From: MGIIa-K1 sp964577145
Lineage (GTDB): Archaea > Thermoplasmatota > Poseidoniia > Poseidoniales > Poseidoniaceae
Direction: 5' to 3'
DNA length: 18,505 nt
Assembly (NCBI GenBank): GCA_964577145.1
Contig: CAZNXM010000031.1
Span: 1 to 18,505, forward strand
The stretch's first letter is position 1. The number at the start of each line of letters is the position of its first letter. Under the pieces are notes generated by a model. It was not told the origin of the DNA. It made no database searches and worked only from the letters and a program-made list of their open reading frames with translations. A program made the translations under genes and the position numbers. Below, piece by piece: positions 9,046-16,508 of this stretch.

Positions 9046-9068
9046 GGCCGGGGGATTTGCCCCCGGCC
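9046..9068 (+). terminator. GC hairpin terminator after the giant gene
   Basis: There is a perfect nine-base-pair, all-GC stem: GGCCGGGGG at 9046-9054 pairs with CCCCCGGCC at 9060-9068 around the loop ATTTG. It lies 20 bp past the stop codon. It shares the G5/C5 core with the hairpin at 975-1000 behind the preceding TSP3 gene. There is no long T-run after it, so the terminator role is inferred. Confidence 0.55.
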
Positions 9069-9121
9069 TTATGCCCTCAGCAGGCGCAGGGTTGATGTGG
9101 CGTGCCTTATGTGGCACAACT

Positions 9122-9565
9122 ATGAGCGATTGGAAGACGTTAATCGACCAAGCGATGATGCAAGAGGGTTCTGATGTAATTGGAGCTCACCATACCTACG
9201 GAAAAGCAGTGAAGGCAGCACTCGCAAGTGCCCAATCATTGTTGTCAGATCTTGAGGCTGCACAGATTATGGAATCAATCTACGGCGCCTTGGTAGCATA
9301 CTCTCAGCAAGTGATGCTGAGAATGAAGGCTGAGGACCCAGAAATCGGAGGAGTTGACCATGCATTCCGTGCTGGGCAAGCGTACGGCGTAAGTTGTGTA
9401 CTCAACCACTTGATAGACCAATTAACAGATGCAGCAGCGATTACTTCACTAAAGGCTCTAGATGATTTCTCAGATACCCTTCACGATGAAATTGTTGTTC
9501 AGGCTCGCGGTGCAGGTTTAACAGTCGAACTCCTCGATGCAAAGGGCGAGATTCTTTTCGAGTGA
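9122..9565 (+). CDS. Hypothetical small helical protein
   Basis: I do not recognise this protein. The frame stays open upstream to a TTG at 9044, but that start lies against the terminator hairpin. The ATG at 9122 is the more likely start and gives 147 residues beginning MSDWKTLID. No Shine-Dalgarno precedes it, so the transcript may be leaderless or the start may differ. The sequence is soluble, has no membrane segment, and looks mostly alpha-helical (AALASAQSLLSDLEAAQIM and similar). A short strand-like end (GLTVELLDAKGEILFE) follows. A small inverted repeat (GTGCC at 9102-9106 with GGCAC at 9113-9117) sits just before the ATG. It lies between the giant surface gene and the ribosomal operon, with hairpins on both sides, so it is probably transcribed on its own. 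Confidence 0.65.
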   Translation: MSDWKTLIDQAMMQEGSDVIGAHHTYGKAVKAALASAQSLLSDLEAAQIMESIYGALVAYSQQVMLRMKAEDPEIGGVDHAFRAGQAYGVSCVLNHLIDQLTDAAAITSLKALDDFSDTLHDEIVVQARGAGLTVELLDAKGEILFE

Positions 9566-9584
9566 GAGAACTGCTCTGAATGAT

Positions 9585-9612
9585 GCACTACGGCGCGATG
9601 CACCGTAGGTGC
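9585..9612 (+). terminator. Imperfect hairpin between the small gene and the ribosomal operon
   Basis: TACGG at 9589-9593 pairs with CCGTA at 9603-9607. The stem is extended by GCAC (9585-9588) with GTGC (9609-9612) across one bulged G, giving nine pairs and a nine-base loop. It lies 20 bp past the stop of the small gene and could end that transcript. No T-run follows. Confidence 0.35.
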
Positions 9613-9621
9613 GCGTCGGTG

Positions 9622-9677
9622 CCTTCATAACAGGGTGTCCGGTCGGCGAGATGCTTCTAAAGCATCGAGTGAGTCAT
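9622..9677 (+). promoter_or_regulatory. Candidate promoter and leader hairpin of the ribosomal operon
   Basis: A weak TATA-like TTCATAAC lies around 9624-9631, which would start transcription near 9652. The leader contains a perfect seven-bp stem, GATGCTT (9650-9656) with AAGCATC (9660-9666), around a CTA loop, ending 11 bases before the rpl18e ATG. A leader hairpin this close to the first ribosomal cistron could modulate translation or be a regulator site. Both roles are inference. Confidence 0.35.
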
Positions 9678-10043
9678 ATGAGTAACCCAACAAGCAAGAC
9701 AAACCTTCACCTCGTCGACCTAATCGGCGATTTGAAGACGCAGTCTCGCGAGACTGGCGCAGCTCTGTGGCGAGATGTCGCTCAGCGCCTCTCTAAGAGT
9801 CGCAGCAACTGGGCACAGCCCAACCTCAGCCGTCTAAGCAGGCATGCCCCCGAGGGCTCAACCGTCCTCGTACCAGGTAAGCTTCTTGGCGCAGGTGAGG
9901 TTTCTGCAAAGCACGACGTCGCCGCCTACAGTATCAGCGCTGGAGCACGTGAGAAAATCGAAGCCGCTGGAGGACGTGTATTGTCCCTCAACGAGCTGAT
10001 GAACGAAAACCCATCTGGATCGGGGGTGTACATCCTTGGCTGA
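9678..10043 (+). CDS. rpl18e: 50S ribosomal protein L18e (eL18)
   Basis: The 121-residue product matches archaeal eL18 along its length. The N-terminal KTNLHLVDLIGDL helix, the W-R-D-V-A motif, the VPGKLLGAGEVS core, and the terminal GGRVLSLNELMNENPSG segment are all recognisable. eL18 is a large-subunit protein shared by archaea and eukaryotes, related to bacterial uL15, and absent from bacteria, which helps place the genome. The ATG at 9678 is chosen over an upstream in-frame GTG at 9609, because the family begins just before K-T-N and the extra residues look like leader sequence. It is the first gene of the operon and overlaps rpl13 by eight bases. Confidence 0.92.
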   Translation: MSNPTSKTNLHLVDLIGDLKTQSRETGAALWRDVAQRLSKSRSNWAQPNLSRLSRHAPEGSTVLVPGKLLGAGEVSAKHDVAAYSISAGAREKIEAAGGRVLSLNELMNENPSGSGVYILG

Positions 10044-10524
10044 AGGTACAACATTCGTCTACGATGCTGACGGCCTCGTCCTAGGACGTCTGGCCAGCAC
10101 CGTTGCTGACCTGCTCCTGAAGAGCACCCGTGGTGGCGGTGGTGACAGAGTTGTCATCATTAATGCCGAGAAGGCGGTTGTGTCTGGCAAGTCAACATCT
10201 GTCTTTGCAACATATCACGACAAGTATGCTCTCAATCATGCCCGAAAGGGTCCATACTTCCCACGTATGCCCGACATGATCCTCAAGAGGACTGTTCGTG
10301 GAATGCTGCCCTATCAGGCGAAGAGCAGTGGTCGTCGTGCCCTGCGCAACCTACGCGTCGAAATCGGCTGCCCAAGCCATCTGTCCGGAGACCTTCCAGA
10401 AGGTCACGAGCAAGGTGATGACAGCAAGATTCGCCGTGCTCTTCCACAGCGCTTCGTGCGTCTTGGAGAGATTAGCGCCAACCTTGGCGCACCAGCACAC
10501 CGTTGGAACGGAGGTGAGCAGTGA
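10036..10524 (+). CDS. rpl13: 50S ribosomal protein L13 (uL13)
   Basis: The product has 162 residues. Family hallmarks are VYDADGLVLGRLAS near the start, VVIINAEKAVVSG at residues ~39-51, and GPYFPRMPDMILKRTVRGMLPY in the middle (quoted here only to its general form: G-P-x-x-P-R-x-P-D then R-G-M-L-P). The start is a TTG at 10036 inside the end of rpl18e. It is supported by GGGGGTG at 10022-10028, seven bases upstream, and by the expected distance to the D-A-D-G motif. uL13 is an early-assembly large-subunit protein. Stop and next start overlap as TGATG, so translation is probably coupled to rps9. Confidence 0.9.
   Translation: MAEGTTFVYDADGLVLGRLASTVADLLLKSTRGGGGDRVVIINAEKAVVSGKSTSVFATYHDKYALNHARKGPYFPRMPDMILKRTVRGMLPYQAKSSGRRALRNLRVEIGCPSHLSGDLPEGHEQGDDSKIRRALPQRFVRLGEISANLGAPAHRWNGGEQ
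10510..10517 (+). promoter_or_regulatory. Perfect Shine-Dalgarno of rps9
   Basis: GGAGGTGA is fully complementary to the conserved 16S rRNA 3' end and lies six bases before the ATG at 10524. It decides the rps9 start against the GTG three bases earlier, and shows that this organism uses SD-led initiation inside operons. Confidence 0.8.
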
Positions 10525-10958
10525 TGGCTCGCAAGAAACTGAAAGTCGTCCACTCATCCGGAAAGCGCAAGACCGCAGTCGCTAGAGCCACCGTCAAGGC
10601 AGGCAAGGGACGAGTCCGCGTTAATAGCGAGCCAATCGAAATTCTTCAACCAGCTCTATCCCGCCGCAAGGCAATGGAGCCTCTGGTCATTGCAGATGCA
10701 ATGAACCGCCTTGGAAAGGTAGACATCAATATCCTCACACAAGGTGGCGGAATAATGGGTCAAACCGACGCTATTCGTACTGCTATTGCGCGTGGATTAG
10801 TCCACTACAATGGAGGCGCTGAGGGCCTTGATGACGAACTCCGTGACGAGTATCTACGCTTCGACCGTAGCCTACTTGTTAACGACCCTCGTCGTAAGGA
10901 ACCAAAGCATCAACTCGGCCGTGGTGCTCGCCGCAAGAAGCAGAAATCTTACAGGTGA
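10524..10958 (+). CDS. rps9: 30S ribosomal protein S9 (uS9)
   Basis: The product has 144 residues. It starts MARKKLKVVHSSGKRKTAVA, with the family's S-G-K-R-K-T-A-x-A motif. It carries the central GGGIMGQTDAIRTAIARGLV segment, in which the glycine-rich turn and the Q-x-x-A-I-R-x-A-I-A-R-x-L motif are diagnostic. It ends in the invariant K-S-Y-R, whose terminal Arg contacts P-site tRNA in known ribosomes. The ATG overlaps the rpl13 stop by one base and follows a perfect Shine-Dalgarno. Its stop codon lies within the Shine-Dalgarno of rpoN. Confidence 0.94.
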   Translation: MARKKLKVVHSSGKRKTAVARATVKAGKGRVRVNSEPIEILQPALSRRKAMEPLVIADAMNRLGKVDINILTQGGGIMGQTDAIRTAIARGLVHYNGGAEGLDDELRDEYLRFDRSLLVNDPRRKEPKHQLGRGARRKKQKSYR

Positions 10959-10963
10959 TTTGA

Positions 10964-11167
10964 ATGATTATTCCAGTACGTTGTTTCAGTTGCGGAGGAC
11001 TAGTAGCCCACAAGTGGGAAGAGTTCAACGAGAAGACGAATGCAGGCATAGAAATCGCAGATGCTCTCGACGAAGTCGGCATCATCCGCTATTGCTGCCG
11101 CCGAATGTTCGTATCCCATGTGGATCTAATCACTGAGGTCGCACCATTCAGTGCACCTCGTCAGTGA
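10964..11167 (+). CDS. rpoN: DNA-directed RNA polymerase subunit N (Rpo10/Rpb10)
   Basis: The 67-residue product begins MIIPVRCFSCGGLVAHKWEE, the Rpb10 signature. The zinc site is C-x2-C at residues 7-10 plus the adjacent C-C pair in R-Y-C-C-R-R-M. The H-V-D-L motif of the family follows. It is a small zinc-bundle subunit bridging the assembly platform of archaeal and eukaryotic RNA polymerases. AGGTGA at 10953-10958 serves as its Shine-Dalgarno and includes the rps9 stop. The gap to rps9 is five bases. In many Euryarchaeota rpoK and enolase follow, but neither is here. Confidence 0.94.
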   Translation: MIIPVRCFSCGGLVAHKWEEFNEKTNAGIEIADALDEVGIIRYCCRRMFVSHVDLITEVAPFSAPRQ

Positions 11168-11196
11168 GAACATAGCATTCCAACTCCCAGGTTTAC

Positions 11197-11271
11197 GGGC
11201 CTGTAGGTTAGCTTGGCCTATACTTGGCGGCTGGGGGCCGTCAGACTCCAGTTCAAATCTGGACAGGCCCA
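11197..11271 (+). tRNA. tRNA-Pro (anticodon GGG)
   Basis: The cloverleaf is complete. The acceptor stem GGGCCTG (11197-11203) pairs perfectly with CAGGCCC (11264-11270), and the discriminator is A. The D-arm GGTT...TACT has one G-T and one T-T pair, and its loop has A-G and G-G at the expected places. The anticodon stem is GGCGG with CCGTC, and the loop CTGGGGG gives anticodon GGG at 11233-11235 followed by G37, as expected for proline. The T-arm TCCAG-TTCAAAT-CTGGA is canonical. CCA is not encoded and no intron is seen. The gene lies 29 bp after rpoN. A weak TATA-like stretch at about 11170-11178 could allow separate transcription. Confidence 0.93.
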
Positions 11272-11302
11272 CCTGCCTGGGAAATAGTAATCATCGAGTC
11301 TA

Positions 11303-11321
11303 GAGCCTCCGTAGGAGGCTC
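11303..11321 (+). terminator. Perfect hairpin between tRNA-Pro and the beta-helix gene
   Basis: GAGCCTCC (11303-11310) pairs perfectly with GGAGGCTC (11314-11321) around a GTA loop. It lies 31 bp after the tRNA and 41 bp before the next ATG. It could end the ribosomal/tRNA transcript or act in the leader of the surface-protein gene. No T-run follows it. Confidence 0.4.
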
Positions 11322-11362
11322 GAAGAGCCTACATTCATGGTGTAGAAGCGTAAGGACACAGT

Positions 11363-14300
11363 ATGCGCAGCCGTGCAATTCTACTCAGTTTCTTGATGCT
11401 AGCCTCAGTTTTGAGCCCTGTATTAGCCAGTGATACAGTCACTACTACAGATGTCGAGATATCTGGAAATCACACCATGACTGGTAATTATACCGTTAGC
11501 CATGGCACTACTTTGACCATCAAACCAGGTGCAATTGTCGACATGGGTGAATATTGGATGGAGGTCGAAGGTGACCTCGTAGCCAATGATGCAACCATCA
11601 TGTCAAGTGTTCAATCTACTTCACCCGGTGGTCATAATGCAGGGGTATGGGACGATATCACAATCACAGCAATCGGTTCTGCGACTCTAACTAATGTCAC
11701 TATTTCGAATGCGAAATCCTGTTTGATTGTTGATGGTTCATTGATTGCGACAGATTTGGTCCTAGAGGATTGTTTAATCGGAATGGAAGTTGCAGGCAGC
11801 GCAGATGTAACTGACCTTGTTGCTAGAGATATCGATCACGATGGAGTGCGTCTATCAGGGACAGCCACACTTTCCAATCCTGAATTCACCGACATGTCTC
11901 AAGGTGTTTCTTCTAGTGGTGACTTAACGATGACAAGCGCATCATTGACTTCTACTGGATTGTATTTCTCAGGAGGCACAGTTGATGCAGTAGACGTGAC
12001 TCTAAGTAATGCTCAAACCGGCGTGACAATCCTGTCTGGGACTAGTGGACTAATCGATGGTTTAACCGGCACAGCAGCTAATGCCATCACTTCGATGGAC
12101 TCAACAGGTTTCACAATCAAGAATGTCAATATGCAAGGTCAAAGGCTAGTCAACTCTTGGTCAGCAGGTGATTTGACTGTAGAGAATGTAGATTTCACTT
12201 CGACTAGTGGTGAAACCGTAGTTGATGTAAGGACCTCCGGAATTTTCACTCTTTCCGATGCAATAATCGATGGTTCATTCAATTCTCAACAGGGCTCTTT
12301 CTCATCACCATGGATAGCAATGTCACTTTCTGGTTCTGGGGATTATGTATTGTCCAATATCGATGTAGAAGCGACTAACACAGCGATTACTTCGTCTGGA
12401 ACAGGCACCCTTGACCTATCTAACTCAATGATTACGAGTGAAGGAACAGGAATTACACTTTCAGGACTTTCATCTTCTATGATGACCGATGTAACAGTCA
12501 ATATTAGCAATGGAGGCTCAATTGGACTGGATATTCTTCAGGGGCAACATACAATGGATAATCTCAGCATTGAGATGCCATACAATCCTAACGAGGCAGG
12601 TTCTACCGGACTCGAAGCGTGGTGGGCAAATATTGCAGTTGACCATCTTGATATCAGTGGATTTGAAACAGGAGTCGAATTACACGACACATTCTTCGAA
12701 GTAGAAGAAGCCGTATTGATGGATTCGAATGCTCAAAATTTGGTTTTGTATTCATCACAAATGGATATTGCAACATCATTGGAAACAAGAATTGCAGACT
12801 ATGGTGTTCAACTTGAAAACTCAACACTTACAATGCGTAATTGGGATGCGAGTTTGCACGAGTCATCACTTCTAGTATCATCTGGAAGTACTGCTACTGT
12901 ATGGGGATGGACTTCGACAAATAGCATGAATGATGATGCAATCGGTGCCGGTCATCTGATTTACTCTTCAGTTAGTTTCCCAACGATTAGCACGGATTCA
13001 TCTGAAAGGCTATGGGGCAATACTGTGACATTTGAGGACCTCGCTGGAAACCCGATAGATGCAGATTGGGCCGCTCTTGGGTTCTATGGAACTGCAACAT
13101 CAGGAGCAGATATCCTCCCGCTATCTGAAGATGGCACGATTGTTACCGCAGCATTCGAAGGTATTGGAGTTGCATCAGAACTCATCGGTTCAGAGGGAGC
13201 TAATCACAACATCCAGGTACCAATTATTCCTTCAGGGGATTGGATTATTCCAACTGGTTCAGATGTAGTGCTAGGGGCCACTCCAGATGGGTCTTCTCAC
13301 ATAGCTCAAGGCAATATTACAATCCAGAATGGAGGCAGTTTAACAGTAATGGATAGTACATTGAGCCTCCCTTCTGGAAGCAAAGTCACAATCAATTCCG
13401 GTGGCGTTCTTAAAGGTACAAACGGCATTCTAGATGGCGATGTATATTCTCAATATTCCGATAACCTCAATCCTAATTCAGGAGATGAATTGGTAATAAT
13501 TGGAAATACTGCATTGGATTGTCCAGGGGCAACTGAGAGCAACAATCTCTTCATCGAAGGCGACCTTTCTCTTGGACCGGGCTGTGATTTCACAATTAAC
13601 TCGGGAGCAGTTTTAGGCACAGTCACTGTCTTTACCGCGGCTGACCTCATTGTGAAAAACACACTAGAAGTCACAGTTCTCGATAAAGGCGAACCGGTTC
13701 AAGGCGCTTCGGTCAAAGTAGGTGGCCAAGTAACTACAACCGATTCATTAGGACAAGCTTCACGCACGGTCACTGCAAGGTCAACAAATTCTGGAGGCAC
13801 AACATGGGCAGGGCTAATCACAGTGGAGATGCAAAGTGGAAGCCTTCTTGATCTATATGCGTGGGATTCCAATTCAACATATTCGCACACTTTCATGGCC
13901 TCGACAATCTCTGGAGGTTCCCTAAATGAGTGGGCGGTTCTCGAGAAGATTTGGAGCCCATACCATTTGTCATCAGACCTGGTTATTCCTCTGGGACAAA
14001 CTCTCACAATTCACGATGGGGTCTCTCTCAGAGTTGCGGATAGTACAACGATTACTGTTGAAGGAACATTGGATGCAGGAAGTTCAACTATCTCTTCAGT
14101 AGGAAGTGGCGCAAGGTGGGGCGGATTAATTATTGGAGGCAATGCCGAGACTTCGACAAATCTTCTTGGAACACAAATTGTCGAGGCAACACCATTGATC
14201 ACAATGGATGGTCCAGCTTCGGTCAATATCGTTGATGCAATCCTATCACGTTCGGCAGCAGGTGAACCATTAATTCGAGTATCACTTTCTTCGTCGGGTG

Positions 14301-15934
14301 AACTTTCAATCGCAAATACGATGTTTTCAGATGGTGGCTCATTTTGTATTGAAGCACAAGGATCAACTCAAATCAGCATCACTGATTCTAGTATGTCGAC
14401 TTGCGGGGGAGATTCGCTTTGGTTACGCTCAACCCCTCTTTCGATTTCGTCTTTGGAAGTTGAAGACGGAATTGATTTGGCTGGAGTCACTGGGACAATT
14501 TCTGATTTGATTGGAACCAATCTTACACTTTTCAATATCGATGGACTTGAAATGGAAAATCTCGAACTTGCAGGCTCCATTACCGGAATTGATAATCGTA
14601 ATCTGATAATCAATGGAGCATCCATTAATTCTGCCCCAGGTATTGATTTTGATTCGACTGCAGGAGAGTTATCAGGACTCGATATCGACTGTGAAGGAAG
14701 CGGTACAGGTCTTGTACTCCATCATTCAAGGTCATCTAGACAGATGGTAGTAAGTGATTCCAACATTATTGGATGCAGCAAGGGAATTGATATGCACGCC
14801 GATGCAGATGAATCTCCAATGAACATCATCTTCCGAGAGGTTACTTCAGAAGCCGCAACCGCTCTCGCAAGCGACGGGCACGGGTTCATCTTCGAAGGTG
14901 GTGCTCTAATTGGAAACCTCGAATTATCCAATGCTCGCGCCGATATCTACGACGTTACCCCCCTCGCATCTATTGTGACAAATGGTGACTTGTGGATGTG
15001 GACAAACCACATCTTCGATAGCCAGATGGATGGCAGCCCGTATGCTTCTGAAATGACGATGAGTATCGGCGCATTGGATTGGTCAAATAGCGCAACTGGA
15101 ACTGCGATTCAAATGGCAGTTCCACATACTCATGAAGATGAAACAGGTCAAGTGACCGCTTCTCAAGCGCTGGTTAGCGCAATTGCTGAAGGGTTACCAC
15201 AGGTCGACACAACAGTTTCTATTGGGCCAAATGCTCAAACTGTAATTACAATCTCCTTGAGAGATAATGAGGCCCCAAGTGTCGAGATAATCATTCCTGA
15301 TGATGGCCATAGAGTGATGGAAACATTACCTATGGAAGTGAGGGCTGTTGTTAGTGATGATATTACTGCAAATGAAGACCTAATCATCATGTGGAGCGTA
15401 ATACATTCTCAAACGGTCGTCATGCAACTTTCGGGCGATTGGGCTAATGTAACTGATTTGAATGCCGGTAATTACATCTTGAAATTGGAAGTTACCGATG
15501 AACAAGGATTGACTTCTGATGATTCATTATCTTTCGAGATAACCCTTCTTGATAGTGATGGCGATTGGCTCAATACCTGCGACTCAGATGAATGGTACGA
15601 TTCTACACATTCTCGTAAATGTGGTCCTGATATCTACGATGACGACAAGGATGGTGACGGTGTTCTGAATGGTAGGGATTCTTTCGAAATGGATATTTGT
15701 GCAAGTTTGGATAGTGATGGTGACGGCCAGCCTGATAACTTACACTGTCCCCCAGGCCTCTCTACTTGGCTGACCGTTGACGATGACGACGATGGTGACG
15801 GTATTCCCGATATTATGGAAGAGGAAGAATCTGCTGAGGACAAGGGAATGAACCCTGCTTTATTGGTAGTATTCTTTGTCTTGATTGGAGCCCTCGCATT
15901 TGTTGCAATGAGAATGCGAAGGGAAGTGGATTGA
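11363..15934 (+). CDS. Secreted beta-helix protein with TSP3 stalk and C-terminal membrane anchor
   Basis: The product has 1523 residues. Its signal peptide (residues 1-22) has a clean signal-peptidase-like end, S-P-V-L-A. The bulk (~25-1300) is made of short strand-turn repeats rich in T/S/N/D/G, typical of right-handed parallel beta-helices. Three cap-like restarts each carry a P-G or I-P-x-G turn, near residues 45, 625 and 870. A carboxypeptidase-regulatory-like beta domain (LEVTVLDKGEPVQGASVKV) lies at ~765-805. Residues ~1301-1395 resemble an Ig/PKD-like domain. TSP3 motifs (DDDKDGDGV, DSDGDGQPD, DDDGDGIPD) fill ~1396-1487. A transmembrane helix at ~1498-1516 and a basic tail anchor it. 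AAGGA at 11352-11356 is a weak Shine-Dalgarno. Beta-helices often bind or cleave polysaccharide, but no catalytic site is claimed. The stop overlaps the next gene. Confidence 0.85.
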   Translation: MRSRAILLSFLMLASVLSPVLASDTVTTTDVEISGNHTMTGNYTVSHGTTLTIKPGAIVDMGEYWMEVEGDLVANDATIMSSVQSTSPGGHNAGVWDDITITAIGSATLTNVTISNAKSCLIVDGSLIATDLVLEDCLIGMEVAGSADVTDLVARDIDHDGVRLSGTATLSNPEFTDMSQGVSSSGDLTMTSASLTSTGLYFSGGTVDAVDVTLSNAQTGVTILSGTSGLIDGLTGTAANAITSMDSTGFTIKNVNMQGQRLVNSWSAGDLTVENVDFTSTSGETVVDVRTSGIFTLSDAIIDGSFNSQQGSFSSPWIAMSLSGSGDYVLSNIDVEATNTAITSSGTGTLDLSNSMITSEGTGITLSGLSSSMMTDVTVNISNGGSIGLDILQGQHTMDNLSIEMPYNPNEAGSTGLEAWWANIAVDHLDISGFETGVELHDTFFEVEEAVLMDSNAQNLVLYSSQMDIATSLETRIADYGVQLENSTLTMRNWDASLHESSLLVSSGSTATVWGWTSTNSMNDDAIGAGHLIYSSVSFPTISTDSSERLWGNTVTFEDLAGNPIDADWAALGFYGTATSGADILPLSEDGTIVTAAFEGIGVASELIGSEGANHNIQVPIIPSGDWIIPTGSDVVLGATPDGSSHIAQGNITIQNGGSLTVMDSTLSLPSGSKVTINSGGVLKGTNGILDGDVYSQYSDNLNPNSGDELVIIGNTALDCPGATESNNLFIEGDLSLGPGCDFTINSGAVLGTVTVFTAADLIVKNTLEVTVLDKGEPVQGASVKVGGQVTTTDSLGQASRTVTARSTNSGGTTWAGLITVEMQSGSLLDLYAWDSNSTYSHTFMASTISGGSLNEWAVLEKIWSPYHLSSDLVIPLGQTLTIHDGVSLRVADSTTITVEGTLDAGSSTISSVGSGARWGGLIIGGNAETSTNLLGTQIVEATPLITMDGPASVNIVDAILSRSAAGEPLIRVSLSSSGELSIANTMFSDGGSFCIEAQGSTQISITDSSMSTCGGDSLWLRSTPLSISSLEVEDGIDLAGVTGTISDLIGTNLTLFNIDGLEMENLELAGSITGIDNRNLIINGASINSAPGIDFDSTAGELSGLDIDCEGSGTGLVLHHSRSSRQMVVSDSNIIGCSKGIDMHADADESPMNIIFREVTSEAATALASDGHGFIFEGGALIGNLELSNARADIYDVTPLASIVTNGDLWMWTNHIFDSQMDGSPYASEMTMSIGALDWSNSATGTAIQMAVPHTHEDETGQVTASQALVSAIAEGLPQVDTTVSIGPNAQTVITISLRDNEAPSVEIIIPDDGHRVMETLPMEVRAVVSDDITANEDLIIMWSVIHSQTVVMQLSGDWANVTDLNAGNYILKLEVTDEQGLTSDDSLSFEITLLDSDGDWLNTCDSDEWYDSTHSRKCGPDIYDDDKDGDGVLNGRDSFEMDICASLDSDGDGQPDNLHCPPGLSTWLTVDDDDDGDGIPDIMEEEESAEDKGMNPALLVVFFVLIGALAFVAMRMRREVD

Positions 15935-16473
15935 TGACCAGCCCTGCTGACGCATTACCGGATCCAGCCTTTGTTGGAGCGTTATGTGTTGGTATTCTAG
16001 CAATAATTGTGGCTTGGGATGCGTGGTGGCTTACCCGCCAGAGACTTGATATTCCCGAATTAGGCGAATTGGCTAACTTGGGTTTTGCATGGAGCAGTGA
16101 CCAAGCGACTGAAGCTCAGCGCCAGTGGGCTAACATAATCACAATGGCTGCAATGATGGTATTACCTTGGGGGCTGAAGGACGTTTCAGATACTCCAACT
16201 AGTTACATCTTAGTATGGGATATTCTCCTTGCTATGCACATGATTTCTTTATTAATTCCAAAGAGGTATGCTGTAACTAAGACTCATCTATTTGCAGATG
16301 GACAGAGGTATGAATGGAGCCGGTTGAAATTGCAGAAGCGTCAACCAAAGAAACGAATCATGCTTCTAAGGATAAATTGGGGCCCTTTTGGGCCATTACC
16401 ATTAGGTGGAAACCGCTCAGATCTTGATATTGCTCTTAGTAGAATTAGAGGTTTTTTTGAAGAAGAAGAATGA
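15934..16473 (+). CDS. Small membrane protein with a PH-like soluble tail
   Basis: The product has 179 residues. The ATG at 15934 overlaps the preceding stop (TGATG), and a partial Shine-Dalgarno (GGGAAGTGG) precedes it. Predicted helices lie at residues 13-32, 65-81 and 91-108. The soluble C-terminus (110-179) has the order Y-A-V-T-K-T, Y-E-W-S-R-L, R-I-M-L-L and a final amphipathic helix ending in E-E-E-E. It resembles bacterial PH-like domains behind membrane helices, but this is only a pattern impression. Coupling to the beta-helix gene suggests a role in its export, assembly or membrane neighbourhood (inference). I do not recognise the family with confidence. Confidence 0.75.
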   Translation: MTSPADALPDPAFVGALCVGILAIIVAWDAWWLTRQRLDIPELGELANLGFAWSSDQATEAQRQWANIITMAAMMVLPWGLKDVSDTPTSYILVWDILLAMHMISLLIPKRYAVTKTHLFADGQRYEWSRLKLQKRQPKKRIMLLRINWGPFGPLPLGGNRSDLDIALSRIRGFFEEEE

Positions 16474-16508
16474 GAAGGCTAATCTGCTCATTTCTCTGCC
16501 AAGGAAAC

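Noticed and set aside
9044..9121. N-terminal extension of the small gene from a TTG
   Set aside because: It would begin inside the terminator hairpin and adds low-quality residues; the ATG at 9122 is the better start.
9575..9612. Possible C/D box guide RNA (CTGA followed by ATGATG)
   Set aside because: The C box is incomplete and no D box follows at a suitable distance.
11197..11362. Integration of a mobile element at tRNA-Pro
   Set aside because: No integrase is nearby and no second copy of the tRNA 3' end was found in the window; kept only as a possibility under gene-order comparison.
16470..16508. Longer start for the PPC protein overlapping the previous stop
   Set aside because: The added 13 residues do not fit the family and lack a Shine-Dalgarno; however, the ATGA overlap means this start cannot be excluded.
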